Shown: positions 1 through 9,001 of the stretch, in pieces | How the letters are laid out: each line of letters begins with the position of its first letter | How positions within the stretch are numbered: the first letter of the stretch is position 1 | DNA from: Verrucomicrobiia bacterium | GTDB lineage: Bacteria > Verrucomicrobiota > Verrucomicrobiia > Limisphaerales > DSYF01 | Length of the DNA stretch: 57,410 nt | Assembly (NCBI GenBank): GCA_035765895.1 | Contig: DASTWL010000075.1 | Coordinates: 1-57,410 of the forward strand | Reading direction: 5' to 3' | The notes under the pieces: generated by a model | What the model saw: the letters and a program-made list of their open reading frames with translations, nothing else | Database searches by the model: none | Told to the model about the DNA's origin: nothing | Position numbers and translations under genes: made by a program

Positions 1-1
1 G

Positions 2-55
2 CTTCAACTTGCCCGCGCCGGGGTGACGCCCTACGATGCGCGGCACAACGCATGA
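2..55 (+). CDS. C-terminal tail of an upstream gene (partial)
   Basis: A reading frame open from the window edge ends at TGA 53-55 and would encode 17 residues ending TPYDARHNA. It sits 38 bp upstream of a plus-strand glycosyltransferase start, which fits the last codons of a preceding gene. There is too little sequence to recognise a family, and chance openness over 17 codons is quite possible. Confidence 0.3.
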   Translation, partial: LQLARAGVTPYDARHNA

Positions 56-93
56 CTGCATTCGACGCACCCGCCCGGCGCGGCCCTTGAGCC

Positions 94-1155
94 ATGGACA
101 ACTCCTTGCCCCGCGTCGCCATCGTCATTCTGTCGTGGAACGGTAAACATTTCCTCGCGGAATTCCTGCCTTCGGTCGTGACGTCCACCTATCCGAATCT
201 GGAAATCTGGGTGGCGGACAACCATTCCACAGATGATTCCGCCGCTTATCTGCGCCAGCACTGGCCACAGGTCAAACTGCTGGTGCTCGGGCGCAATGAA
301 GGTTTCGCCGCCGGCTACAACGCGGCGCTCCAGCAGATCCGCGCCAATTACTATGTGTTGTTGAATCAGGACGTGGAAATCACGCCCGGCTGGATCGAGC
401 CGATCATTGACCGGATGCAGCGCGATCCGCACATCGCCGCAGCGCAGCCCAAGTTGAAGGCGCAAAAGCGCAGGGACGAATTCGAGTATGCCGGCGGGGC
501 GGGCGGGTTCATGGATCGCTGGGGCTATCCGTTTTGCCGCGGCCGCATTTTTGACGCGACGGAAAAGGACGCGGGTCAATATGACGACACGCGCGAAGTC
601 TTCTGGGCCACGGGCGCGGCGCTGTTTGTGCGCGGAGAATTATTCCACCGCTTTGGCGGCTTCGACGGCGACCTGTTCGCGCACATGGAGGAAATTGACC
701 TGTGCTGGCGGATGAAAAACGCGGGCTACAAAATTTTCTGCGTCTGCGAATCCGTGGCCTTCCATGTCGGCGGCGGGAGCCTGCCGATGGGCAATCCCCG
801 CAAAACGTTTCTCAACTTCCGCAACAACCTGGTGATGATTTTGAAAAATCTACCCGGCGCAGAATTGTGGTGGCGCTTTCCGGCGCGGCTGGTGCTGGAC
901 CAGTTGGCGGCGCTGCGGGCGTTGACGCGGGGCAACGCGGCCGACTTTCGCGCGATCTGGCGGGCGCAGTGGCACGTGCTGACGCGGCTGGGCTCCTGGT
1001 GGCGGCACCGCCGGGCGGCCCAGCGAGCGGTGAGCGCGAACCGCATCGGGCCGCGCAATCACAAAGGCATGTTCCACGGCAGCATCGTGCGGCAATTCTT
1101 CCAGCGCGGCGTCCGGCGGTTCAGCGATTTGCCGGCGCAGCGCATCGAGCACTGA
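94..1155 (+). CDS. Family 2 glycosyltransferase
   Basis: A 353-residue GT-A glycosyltransferase that probably moves a sugar from a nucleotide donor onto a cell-surface glycan at the inner face of the membrane. The N-terminal VILSWNG (11-17) is the nucleotide-binding strand. NQDVE (91-95) occupies the DxD metal/donor position, and EEIDLCWR (199-206) is the rhamnosyl/GT2 catalytic signature. The C-terminal 100 residues are basic and helical without clear membrane segments, so membrane association would be peripheral. Donor and acceptor cannot be told from sequence. ATG 94 is the first in-frame start and lies before the family's first strand. Confidence 0.9.
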   Translation: MDNSLPRVAIVILSWNGKHFLAEFLPSVVTSTYPNLEIWVADNHSTDDSAAYLRQHWPQVKLLVLGRNEGFAAGYNAALQQIRANYYVLLNQDVEITPGWIEPIIDRMQRDPHIAAAQPKLKAQKRRDEFEYAGGAGGFMDRWGYPFCRGRIFDATEKDAGQYDDTREVFWATGAALFVRGELFHRFGGFDGDLFAHMEEIDLCWRMKNAGYKIFCVCESVAFHVGGGSLPMGNPRKTFLNFRNNLVMILKNLPGAELWWRFPARLVLDQLAALRALTRGNAADFRAIWRAQWHVLTRLGSWWRHRRAAQRAVSANRIGPRNHKGMFHGSIVRQFFQRGVRRFSDLPAQRIEH

Positions 1156-1207
1156 ACGCGTTTTTTTGCGTTTTGCAATTCCGCCGCGCCGGGAACTAAC
1201 ATGCGGC

Positions 1208-4200
1208 GTGCTCTCCCAGCTTTGGATAAAGGTCGCCCGGGCCTCGGCGGATCCTGCGCGGGTTACGGAAGGTTTGAATCAGCTGGCTGCTGCCGGACCC
1301 GAGGCCGCGGATTTTTTGGCGCACGCCTCGGCAACTCAGGCGGAACTTCTGGCCGCGGCGCTTGCGGGCTCCATGCATCTGGCCCAGACCTTTCTTGCGC
1401 ATCCCGAGTGGCTGGGCTTCCTGATTGATGCCGGGCATCTGCAATATCCGCGCAAGGAGCAGGGGTTGCGCCGCGAACTGTCCGACCGCCTGCAGCCGTT
1501 GCTGGCGAGCCGCGATTATGCCGGGGCGTTCTCAACCTTGCGCGAGTTCAAATTGCGTGAGCATTGTCGCATCGCCGTGCGCGATCTGGCGCGACTGGGC
1601 AATCTGCCCGAAACGATCGGCGAACTGTCCAGCCTGGCGGATGTGTGCCTGAGCGGTGCGTTGCAGGTCTGCGCGTTGCAGTTCCAGGAACGGCACGGGC
1701 AGCCGTTTCATCAAGACGTGGACGGCCGCTGGCAGGCGACTCCGTTTTGTGTTCTCGGCATGGGCAAACTCGGCGGGCAGGAGCTGAATTACAGTTCCGA
1801 TGTGGACTTGTTGTTCGTTTACGGCGACGAAGGCCAGGTGTTCAAGGAGCCGCCGACGAAGGGCAAATCGCCATCGCCGGTTATGGCGAGCCATGCCTAC
1901 TTCAACCGGCTGGCGGCTGCGTTCATCGGCGAAGTCACGCGGCTGGGGCCCGAAGGATTTCTCTTTCGCGTGGACATGCGTTTGCGGCCGGAGGGCGACG
2001 CGGGACCGCTGTGCCGTTCCCTCGGCAGCTACGAGAATTACTACAGCCAGTGGGGCCAGACGTGGGAGCGCATGATGTTGATCAAGGCCCGCTGCGTGGC
2101 GGGCGACGCCAGCCTGGCGGGCGAATTCCTCGAAATGATCCAGCCGTTTCGCTACCCGCGCTTTGTGGGCGAAGGCACCTTGCGCGAAATCGCTGCGATG
2201 AAGCAGCGCATCGAAAACGAAGTGGTCCGCGCCGGTGAACTTGACCGCAACGTGAAGCTCGGTCGCGGCGGGATTCGGGAAATCGAATTTGTGGTGCAGG
2301 CGCAGCAGGTCCTGCACGCCGGGCGGAATCCGTTCCTGCAAGGCGCGCAAACGCTGCCGTTGCTGCAAAAGCTCGCGCAATATGACCTGCTGCCGGAAGC
2401 GACGACGCAGCAATTGGCCGGGGCTTATTGCTTCCTGCGGGACGTGGAACATCGTTTGCAAATGGAGGGCAACCTGCAAACGCACACGATTCCCACCGGT
2501 CGCTTGGCGCAGGAGCGTCTCGCGCGTTTGATGGGATTTGGAGATGCGAAGTCATCACTGACCAAACCCGTTCGGAGGCGCAGCCGGGACGCGGTGGTGG
2601 CTCCGGACGATCCGTCTCCGAGCGGCGCCCTGACGGCGTTCAATACGGCATTGCAGCAACACATGCGCGTCGTGCGCGCCGCTTACGAAGCGTTGTTGCA
2701 GACCGACGGCGGAGCGGGGGAGTTTCCATTTCCGCTGCATTTCGTCGGAGTCGAAACAGAATGGCGGGCGCTGTTGGAAGCGCGGCGTTTCCGCGAGCCG
2801 GCCAAGGCGTTCAAATTGTTGCGCGAATTCGTGGAAGGGCCCGGGCACGTTCACATTTCGAGCCGCACCACGGAATGCGCGCGCCAGATGCTCGCACGCT
2901 TGCTGGCCATGTGTCCCGCCGCGAACGAGGAGGCTGCTCCCGCGCGCGTTTTATCGGATCCGGACCGCGTGGTGGCGCGGATGGACAGCTTCATCGCAGC
3001 CTACGGCGCGCGGGCCACGTTGTTCGAGACGTGGCACAGCAATCCGGCCTTTTTCGATTTGCTGGTCTGGTTGTTTGACCGCTCGGAGTTTCTGGCCGAA
3101 CTCGCGATTCGCACGCCGGATCTGGTGGATGAGCTGGTCGCGGGCGACCGCTTGCGCCAGCGCAAAGTGGCCGCGGACATTCTCGCCGATTTGCGGCACG
3201 GCCTGAACGATGCCGATCAACACCAGTGGCTGCGGCGCTATCACGAGGCGGAGTTCATGCGCATTGGTTGCCGCGAAATCCTCGGGCTCGCCGACCTTGC
3301 GCAGCACACGGTGGAACTGACCGCGCTGGCGGATGCGTGTTTGCAGTATGCCTTGGAAGTGGTCGCCCGCCGGCGCCGATTGAAGCGCGCGCCGTTTGCC
3401 ATCATCGGTTTGGGGAAATTGGGCGGGGGTGAAATCACCTACGGCTCCGATCTCGACATCGTGTTCGTGGCGCCGGATGACACGAAGGAGCTGCCCAAAC
3501 TACAGCGGCTCGCCGTGGATCTGATGGATTTGCTGTCGGCCCGCTCGGAGCTGGGCTGCGTGTTTGCCACGGACGCGCGCTTGCGGCCGGATGGGGAGAA
3601 GGGGCTGCTGGTAAACACGCTGCGCGCCCATGCGGATTACTACCGGCAGCGCGCGCAGTTGTGGGAATTGCAGGCCATTTCCCGCGCACGCTTCGTTGCC
3701 GGCGACGCCAAAACGGGCACGCGGTATTTGGCGTGCGTGGCCACGCTCACGGATTTTCGTCCGGCCCGGAATGGTGATCCAAAACTGCCCGCCTGCTTCA
3801 CGCCGGATTGGAAAGGGGAGATGCACCGCATGCGCCTGCGGATTGAGAAGGAGCGCACGCCGGCGGGGCAGGATGAGCTGGCGATCAAGACGGGTCGGGG
3901 CGGTCTGATGGATGTGGAATTCATGGCGCAATGCTTTTGCCTCGCGCACGGCTGGCAGGAGCCGAACACCTTGCGTGCACTGGAGCGGGCGCAGGCGGCC
4001 GGCCTGCTGCCCGAGGCCGAAACGTTTTTGGAGAGCTACCGGGAATTGCGGCGGGTCGAGGGCATTCTGCGGCGGTGGAGTTACGAGGGGGAAACGGGGC
4101 TTCCAGATGCTCCCGCACCGTTTCATCGCGTGTCGGTGCGTTGTGGATTCGCCTCGCCTGAAGAATTCCTGAAAGCGCTGAAAGGCTGGCGCAAACTGAT

Positions 4201-4237
4201 TCGCGAGGTCTATTGTCAGGTTTTCAAACCGGGATGA
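1208..4237 (+). CDS. glnE: Glutamine synthetase adenylyltransferase/adenylyl-removase
   Basis: Bifunctional enzyme that adenylylates glutamine synthetase to shut it down and removes the AMP again, under PII control. Two nucleotidyltransferase folds are visible: GMGKLGGQELNYSSDVD in the N-terminal deadenylylase half and GLGKLGGGEITYGSDLD in the C-terminal adenylylase half, both with the paired Asp metal ligands. I prefer GTG 1208 (1009 residues) over an in-frame TTG at 1166, because homologous sequence begins only after it. About 25 extra residues follow the conserved GFGD near residue 445, and DNA 2568-2625 within that stretch has inverted-repeat ends (listed separately). The downstream gene is convergent. 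Confidence 0.95.
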   Translation: MLSQLWIKVARASADPARVTEGLNQLAAAGPEAADFLAHASATQAELLAAALAGSMHLAQTFLAHPEWLGFLIDAGHLQYPRKEQGLRRELSDRLQPLLASRDYAGAFSTLREFKLREHCRIAVRDLARLGNLPETIGELSSLADVCLSGALQVCALQFQERHGQPFHQDVDGRWQATPFCVLGMGKLGGQELNYSSDVDLLFVYGDEGQVFKEPPTKGKSPSPVMASHAYFNRLAAAFIGEVTRLGPEGFLFRVDMRLRPEGDAGPLCRSLGSYENYYSQWGQTWERMMLIKARCVAGDASLAGEFLEMIQPFRYPRFVGEGTLREIAAMKQRIENEVVRAGELDRNVKLGRGGIREIEFVVQAQQVLHAGRNPFLQGAQTLPLLQKLAQYDLLPEATTQQLAGAYCFLRDVEHRLQMEGNLQTHTIPTGRLAQERLARLMGFGDAKSSLTKPVRRRSRDAVVAPDDPSPSGALTAFNTALQQHMRVVRAAYEALLQTDGGAGEFPFPLHFVGVETEWRALLEARRFREPAKAFKLLREFVEGPGHVHISSRTTECARQMLARLLAMCPAANEEAAPARVLSDPDRVVARMDSFIAAYGARATLFETWHSNPAFFDLLVWLFDRSEFLAELAIRTPDLVDELVAGDRLRQRKVAADILADLRHGLNDADQHQWLRRYHEAEFMRIGCREILGLADLAQHTVELTALADACLQYALEVVARRRRLKRAPFAIIGLGKLGGGEITYGSDLDIVFVAPDDTKELPKLQRLAVDLMDLLSARSELGCVFATDARLRPDGEKGLLVNTLRAHADYYRQRAQLWELQAISRARFVAGDAKTGTRYLACVATLTDFRPARNGDPKLPACFTPDWKGEMHRMRLRIEKERTPAGQDELAIKTGRGGLMDVEFMAQCFCLAHGWQEPNTLRALERAQAAGLLPEAETFLESYRELRRVEGILRRWSYEGETGLPDAPAPFHRVSVRCGFASPEEFLKALKGWRKLIREVYCQVFKPG
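2568..2625. repeat. Palindromic element inside glnE coding sequence
   Basis: A 58-bp GC-rich stretch bounded by imperfect inverted repeats, left 2568-2580 and right 2613-2625, identical at 11 of 13 positions. It encodes about residues 454-473 of GlnE, an Arg/Ser/Pro-rich segment between the conserved GFGD and the helix that normally follows it closely. An in-frame insertion of a small mobile repeat is an inference. I saw no second copy in this window. Confidence 0.45.
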
Positions 4238-4401
4238 TGGGGGGAGCCGCCGAGGCGGGGAACTGAAGAGCTTTTCCAGTCTCCTCAAATCCGTCCGCGT
4301 TGCCGGTGGCGAATGTTGAGACCGTTCGCTGGCTTGCCGAGCAATGGACCGGCGGCAACGCGTTCGGTGCGGGCATCTTTTTTACGAACGTTTCGTTCGA
4401 A

Positions 4402-5220
4402 CTACATCCGGCCGCGCTGGCGGTTGGCTTCGTAAAGAAAGACCGACGTTGCGCTCGTGACATTCAACGAATCCACGGCGGCCGGCATGCGAATGGCCAC
4501 CACCTCATCACACACCGCCAGCACTTCCGGACTGATGCCGGTGCCTTCGCTGCCCATGACGAGACAGCAGTCGTTCGTCATGTTTGCCTGCGTCAACGTG
4601 CGGCCGTCCGTGTGTGGATGCGCCGCAATCATGCGGACGCCCGCGTTCCGCAAGCCGCGCAGCGTCAGGACCAGGCTGGCCGTTTCGATGATTGGGAGCT
4701 GGAAGATGTTGCCCATCGAGGAACGCACGGCGCGCCGCAACCAGGGCGAGGCACAGGTTTCGCCGACGATGATGCCATGGACGTGGAAGGCCGCGCAGTT
4801 GCGCACCAGCGCGCCGACATTCTCCGCGTTCGTCAGCCCGTCCACGGCGACAAGCAGCAACGGTCTCGGGGCGGCGGCCAGAACCGTTGGCAAATCGGGC
4901 TGGGGCGGAATCCGGCCAATGGCGAGCACGCCTTGATACAAGGCAAAGCCGATGAGCTGTTCGAGGACGTGTTTCCCGGCGACGAACAAATCCAAATGTT
5001 CGGCACGGGCGTCGAGGAGCGGTGTAAATTCCGCGACCCGTTCGGGCGGCAGCAGAACGGAGACGACGCCACAACGTTGATCGGCCAGCAGCCGCTTGAC
5101 CACCTTGTCGCCCTCGGCCACGAAGATGCCGTGCTGCCGGTGCTCGGCCGAACGACGCATGGAACGGTAGGGCGCCAGGGCCGGATCGTCGAACGACGCA
5201 ATCTGGCGGATTTGAAACAT
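4402..5220 (-). CDS. SpoU/TrmH-family RNA 2'-O-methyltransferase
   Basis: A 272-residue SAM-dependent 2'-O-ribose methyltransferase of the SPOUT class, acting on tRNA or 23S rRNA. All three family motifs are present: NAENVGALVRN (131-141), GSEGTGIS (223-230) and a RMPAAVDSLNVTSAT knot segment (244-258) that binds SAM. The N-terminal 110 residues match the RNA-binding substrate domain seen in RlmB/TsnR-type proteins. Whether the target is tRNA G18, 23S G2251 or another site cannot be decided here. It follows the MBL hydrolase by 7 bp, so the two are probably co-transcribed. It ends convergently with glnE. Confidence 0.93.
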   Translation of the reverse strand: MFQIRQIASFDDPALAPYRSMRRSAEHRQHGIFVAEGDKVVKRLLADQRCGVVSVLLPPERVAEFTPLLDARAEHLDLFVAGKHVLEQLIGFALYQGVLAIGRIPPQPDLPTVLAAAPRPLLLVAVDGLTNAENVGALVRNCAAFHVHGIIVGETCASPWLRRAVRSSMGNIFQLPIIETASLVLTLRGLRNAGVRMIAAHPHTDGRTLTQANMTNDCCLVMGSEGTGISPEVLAVCDEVVAIRMPAAVDSLNVTSATSVFLYEANRQRGRM

Positions 5221-5227
5221 GCCCGGG

Positions 5228-6010
5228 TCAGAGCGTGAGCGTGGCGGTGGCCTGGCTTTGGGAAGTCACCTCCGTGTGAACGTGGCTGGCGCCAAGCTCC
5301 GCCAGGCGTCGGGTCACGGTGTGCAAGGCCAGTTCGGGCCGGTTGCAATCCTGACTGAGGTGGCCGAGGAAAAGATGTTTCAGGTCGGCCGAGATGATTT
5401 CCTGCACGGCGCCGGCCGCCGCGTCGTTGGAGAGATGGCCGTGCCGGCCGGCAATGCGCTGTTTGATGCTCCACGGTCGCCGGGTGTCTTCCTGCAACAG
5501 CTTCACGTCATAGTTGGCCTCCAACACCAGCGCGTGGGCGGGTTTCACCCGGTTCAACACGAGGGTTGTGGCATGTCCAAGGTCGGTCAGAAAACCGATG
5601 TTGGCCGTGGCGGTGCGGATGAGGAAGCCCACGGGATCCTGCGCATCATGGGGGATGCTGAAGGATTCCACCGCAACATCGCCGATCTCAAAGGACGCCC
5701 CGGTCTCGAACAGCCGGCTTTCCAGCCGCACGCCCAGTTGAAACTCGATGGCGTCGCGCGTAAGCCGGTTGCAATAGACCGGGATGCGGAGTTTGTCGCC
5801 GAAACCGGTCAACCCCTGGATGTGGTCGCTGTGCTCGTGCGTAATCAGGATGGCGGTCAGGCTTTCGGGAGAACGGCCGATGGTCGCCAGCCGCTGGCGG
5901 ATTTGACGGGCGCTGAAGCCGGCGTCAATCAGCAGCCGTGCCTCATCGGTTTCCAGATAAGCGCAATTGCCTTTGGAACCGCTGCCCAGGATGGTGAACC
6001 GACACGCCAT
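5228..6010 (-). CDS. MBL-fold metallohydrolase, WalJ/YycJ-like
   Basis: A 260-residue metallo-beta-lactamase-fold protein of the YycJ type, a family with 5'-3' exonuclease activity proposed to act in DNA maintenance. The N-terminal GSGSKGNC (9-16) is diagnostic for this subfamily, and THEHSDH (57-63) is the zinc-binding HxHxDH loop. A later GHLSxD segment supplies another metal ligand. It is the first gene of a two-gene minus-strand unit with the SpoU methyltransferase and diverges from rpoN across 158 bp. It is not a beta-lactamase. The exact substrate is unknown. Confidence 0.88.
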   Translation of the reverse strand: MACRFTILGSGSKGNCAYLETDEARLLIDAGFSARQIRQRLATIGRSPESLTAILITHEHSDHIQGLTGFGDKLRIPVYCNRLTRDAIEFQLGVRLESRLFETGASFEIGDVAVESFSIPHDAQDPVGFLIRTATANIGFLTDLGHATTLVLNRVKPAHALVLEANYDVKLLQEDTRRPWSIKQRIAGRHGHLSNDAAAGAVQEIISADLKHLFLGHLSQDCNRPELALHTVTRRLAELGASHVHTEVTSQSQATATLTL

Positions 6011-6168
6011 GCGGCGACGTTAGGAAGCCGCGGGGAAGGGGGCAACGGTATTTTCTGAAGGTGGTGTGTTGCCTTGCAGGTGACGTGCTTGAAGGGGATT
6101 ACCGCAACGAAGCGAAAGTCATGCCAGCTTTTGCTTGTGCGTTCGGAGCGGCTTCTTAGAATCGGCGC

Positions 6169-7671
6169 ATGTCGCAAGGACTGACATTACAAGCTCGGCT
6201 GACGCAGTCGTTGGTGCTCGCCCCGCAATTGCAGCAGTCCTTGGCGCTGCTTCAGGCGCCCACGCTTGAGTTGAAGGCATTGGTCGAGCAGGAACTCCAG
6301 CAAAACCCCGTTCTCGAAGAAGTGGCCAGCGCCGAACCCGAACTGGCGGATCGGCGGGATGCCGACGGCGAAAGCATCAGTGAGGCAGCCGACCCGGCCG
6401 AACCACCGGCTGATTTGACGTTCGACCCGGCCACGGAAAAACCGGCGCCGGAACCGGCGGACGATTTCCAGGCCGAATTCGAGCATCTCTCCCAACTGGA
6501 TCAGGAGTGGCGCGATCACTACTCGCAGTCCAACGCGCCGCTGCGCCCGTCCGCCGAGGACGAGGAGCGGCGGCAGTTCATGTTTGATTCGCTCGTGGCC
6601 AGCACCTCGTTGCAGGAAAAACTGCTGGAGCAGGTGCGCGACTCCGATTTGAAGCCGGAACTCTGGCCTGTGGCCGAACTCATCATCGGCAACATTGATG
6701 ATTACGGCTATCTGAAGGCGACCGTGGATGAAATGGCCTCCTCCACGGGCATTGCGCCCGAGGCAATCATGGAGGCCTTGAAGGCCGTGCAATCATTCGA
6801 CCCCGCGGGCATTGGCGCGCGCGACCTGCGCGAGTGCCTCATGCTGCAACTCGAACGCCTCGGGGAACAGAACTCGCTCGAATACCAGATCATTCGCGAT
6901 CACATGGATGCCTTGGGCCGGCGGCGCATCCCGGAAATTTCCCGCGCCACAGGCCAGGACGTTGACGAAGTGCAGGACGCGATTGCGCGCATCGCCCGGC
7001 TCGAGCCGCGGCCCGGGCGCGCGTTCCTGCCGGACAACGACCTTTTTGTGGTGCCCGAAGTCTTTGTCACGCGCTCGGGTGATGACTATGTCATTTCCAC
7101 CAACAACGACCACATCCCGCACCTGCGCATCAGCAACACCTACAAGGACCTGATGTCCGGCGGGGACAAGAATCCCGAGGTCCGCAATTACATCCGCGAA
7201 AAAATTCGGGCCGGCAAATTTTTGATCAAGAGCCTGCACCAACGCCAGCAGACCATCACCAACATCGCCCGGGAAATTGTGAACCGGCAGCGCGAATTCA
7301 TGGACAAGGGCGTGGCCTTTCTGAAGCCGATGACCATGGTGCAAATCGCGGAGGTGGTGGGGGTGCATGAAACGACTGTGAGCCGCGCAGTTTCCGGCAA
7401 ATACATGGAGACCCCGCAGGGCGTCTTCGAAATGAAATACTTCTTTACCGCCGGCATTTCGACCTCGACCGGTGAAGGGGCGATGTCCAACACGAGCGTG
7501 AAAGACATGATTGCAGACATCTTCAAGAACGAAGATTCCAGCAAGCCGCTGTCAGATCAGGAAGTGGTCAAAATGCTCGGCGAGAAGGGCATCGTCATCG
7601 CCCGCCGCACGGTGGCCAAATACCGGACGGAGCTGAACATTTTGCCGTCGAACCTTAGAAAGGTTTACTGA
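6169..7671 (+). CDS. rpoN: RNA polymerase sigma-54 factor
   Basis: A 500-residue sigma-54 that directs polymerase to -24/-12 promoters and needs AAA+ activators. The N-terminal Gln/Leu-rich region I (LVLAPQLQQSLALLQ) is followed by an acidic region II (about 55-130), the core-binding domain, and a C-terminal RpoN box ARRTVAKYR (478-486) that reads the -24 element. The length matches the family. ATG 6169 is the only start that preserves region I. Its regulon is not visible, since I found no convincing -24/-12 site in the window. It stands alone, with the MBL gene divergent upstream. Confidence 0.97.
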   Translation: MSQGLTLQARLTQSLVLAPQLQQSLALLQAPTLELKALVEQELQQNPVLEEVASAEPELADRRDADGESISEAADPAEPPADLTFDPATEKPAPEPADDFQAEFEHLSQLDQEWRDHYSQSNAPLRPSAEDEERRQFMFDSLVASTSLQEKLLEQVRDSDLKPELWPVAELIIGNIDDYGYLKATVDEMASSTGIAPEAIMEALKAVQSFDPAGIGARDLRECLMLQLERLGEQNSLEYQIIRDHMDALGRRRIPEISRATGQDVDEVQDAIARIARLEPRPGRAFLPDNDLFVVPEVFVTRSGDDYVISTNNDHIPHLRISNTYKDLMSGGDKNPEVRNYIREKIRAGKFLIKSLHQRQQTITNIAREIVNRQREFMDKGVAFLKPMTMVQIAEVVGVHETTVSRAVSGKYMETPQGVFEMKYFFTAGISTSTGEGAMSNTSVKDMIADIFKNEDSSKPLSDQEVVKMLGEKGIVIARRTVAKYRTELNILPSNLRKVY

Positions 7672-7867
7672 CTGGCGTTTTCAACGGCGGCTCAAATTTC
7701 CCCCTGCGCGTGCAGGTCCGGCATCACAGTCCTTCGTTGGGCGGATTTGTTTAGAAACCTGAAAGCCTTCTGTTCCCCTCCGGATATCTTCATTGATCAG
7801 GTCGTTCTTAGTCGATGCTCATTCCCTGAACGGACTTGATTGGACGAGACTTCAATAAATAAACGAA

Positions 7868-7923
7868 ACCGTCCTTTGCGAGGATTTGTGGCCCTTGGCC
7901 GAACCAGCCCCGCAAAGGACGGT
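7868..7923 (-). terminator. Long inverted repeat, likely terminator of the VPDGG-CTERM gene
   Basis: Perfect 13-bp arms (7868-7880 and 7911-7923) enclose a 30-nt loop that itself contains a GGCC/GGCC mini-hairpin. Read on the minus strand, the hairpin starts 26 bp after the stop of the VPDGG-CTERM gene and is followed by a U-rich run (TTTCGTTTATTTATT). That fits rho-independent termination, though the loop is unusually large. The rest of 7672-7949, between rpoN and this gene, shows no ORF or RNA gene. Confidence 0.6.
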
Positions 7924-7949
7924 GACATCTGCGAAACAGCTGAACTGGC

Positions 7950-8513
7950 CTAGTGCGCCACCAATTTTGTGCGAACGAATGCGAGGGCGGTCAAGCCCAG
8001 CCCAAGCAGCGCCACGGAAGTGCCACCATCGGGCACGTCGGTCGTGGGGATGGACTGGAAATTACTGGCTTCGGCAGTGAGGTTTGCATTCAGCAGCCAG
8101 AATGACCCTCTGGTGGTTGAAACCGTGTAGTTCAAAATGCCGTCGGCGTTGAGATCCGCCAGCAGCGATCCGGTTATATCACTCCCCAAATTGATCAAAC
8201 CGGTGAAGCTGCCGCCAGAGAACAACGAGTCGCTCTCGATGCTGATGTTGTAAGTTTCGCTGCCCAAGAGATCGCCCAAGGTGAACGTGACAACGGCGTG
8301 GTCAATTTGCTGCAACGTTGGATTGAACCCGTAGCCGGTCAGGTTGAATTGGCCATCATAGGAAGGGTTATAGAACGGATTCAGTCCCCCCAGATAATCG
8401 GCATCCAACCGGACGTTCGCCGGGTTATTATCGACGTAAAGAATCGCGGACGCGAACTGTGAACTGGCCAACAAAGCGCCCCCAACTGCTGCGGTGAGAA
8501 TAAGTCTGTTCAT
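7950..8513 (-). CDS. Secreted protein with VPDSG-CTERM-type sorting signal
   Basis: A 187-residue exported protein. The first 23 residues after ATG 8513 (MNRLILTAAVGGALLASSQF then ASA) form a signal peptide. The C-terminus has VPDGG followed by a Leu/Ala-rich membrane segment and a short Arg/Lys tail, the layout of the VPDSG/PEP-CTERM sorting signal common in Verrucomicrobiota and processed by an exosortase. The middle is Asn/Asp/Gly/Ser-rich with no known domain and is probably beta-rich. An upstream in-frame ATG would add 28 residues before the signal peptide and is unlikely. The protein probably ends up in the outer envelope or matrix. No exosortase gene is in the window. Confidence 0.8.
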   Translation of the reverse strand: MNRLILTAAVGGALLASSQFASAILYVDNNPANVRLDADYLGGLNPFYNPSYDGQFNLTGYGFNPTLQQIDHAVVTFTLGDLLGSETYNISIESDSLFSGGSFTGLINLGSDITGSLLADLNADGILNYTVSTTRGSFWLLNANLTAEASNFQSIPTTDVPDGGTSVALLGLGLTALAFVRTKLVAH

Positions 8514-9001
8514 ATGTGGCGAACTTTTTGTGAACTCCCCAATCTGATTATCTCTGCCAAGCTCCTTACTATCCAAGCCGGCAAAAGCCTTTGGCAAATA
8601 CTAGCAGTGTCAGTGCCAATGTTCGGCCTGGCTTTTGCGGTGTATCTATAACATGTTGGATTTCAATATATTGAAATCATAATTCCCATTTAACGTGGAG
8701 GGGCTTGAATCCGACGTGTCGCGCTGTTTTGTAAGAAGTTCCGACGCTTTTAAAGAGGGGTAGCGGTGGACGTGAAGACCGGCCCGTTAACTTGGAGGGA
8801 GTATGGAATCGCAGCCATCGTCGCTGCGTGAAGGGCAGTCAAAACTTGGATTGGGTCTGGTGAGCCGCGTTCGCCGGGGTCAAATTGCAGCGGGCAATTT
8901 CCTTGCGAGAACATTCCGCCGTTTCCGGTGGGAGAAACGCCTTGAGCCCATGTTCAGCGTCCGCGGATGGCCAAGTTGGTCGGAAGCGCGCGCAGGCCGG
9001 T
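8514..9001. other. Intergenic region with AT-rich palindrome
   Basis: 488 bp between the VPDGG-CTERM gene and def. Its first part is AT-rich against the local background and carries a 20-bp perfect palindrome (8659-8678). A plus-strand 99-codon frame from ATG 8803 has a good GGAGGG upstream, but its Arg/Trp/Ser-rich product resembles nothing and it runs 101 bp into def antisense, so I do not call it a gene. No tRNA or terminator was recognised. Confidence 0.6.
8659..8678. promoter_or_regulatory. 20-bp perfect palindrome (candidate operator)
   Basis: Two 10-bp half-sites, GATTTCAATA and its exact complement, meet with no spacer in an AT-rich island. It lies 146 bp upstream of the start of the VPDGG-CTERM gene. 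A dimeric regulator binding site is the simplest reading. No regulator gene lies next to it. Confidence 0.45.

Noticed and set aside
1166-1207. TTG 1166 as glnE start
   Set aside because: The added 14 residues show no GlnE similarity and the codon sits in a T-run; GTG 1208 fits better.
4384-4400. CGAACG/CGTTCG hairpin as terminator between glnE and the SpoU gene
   Set aside because: The T-run lies on the wrong side of the hairpin for either strand.
8593-8620. Sigma-54 -24/-12 promoter-like TTGGCA...GCA
   Set aside because: GG-to-GC spacing is one base short of the required distance and the orientation does not serve a gene.
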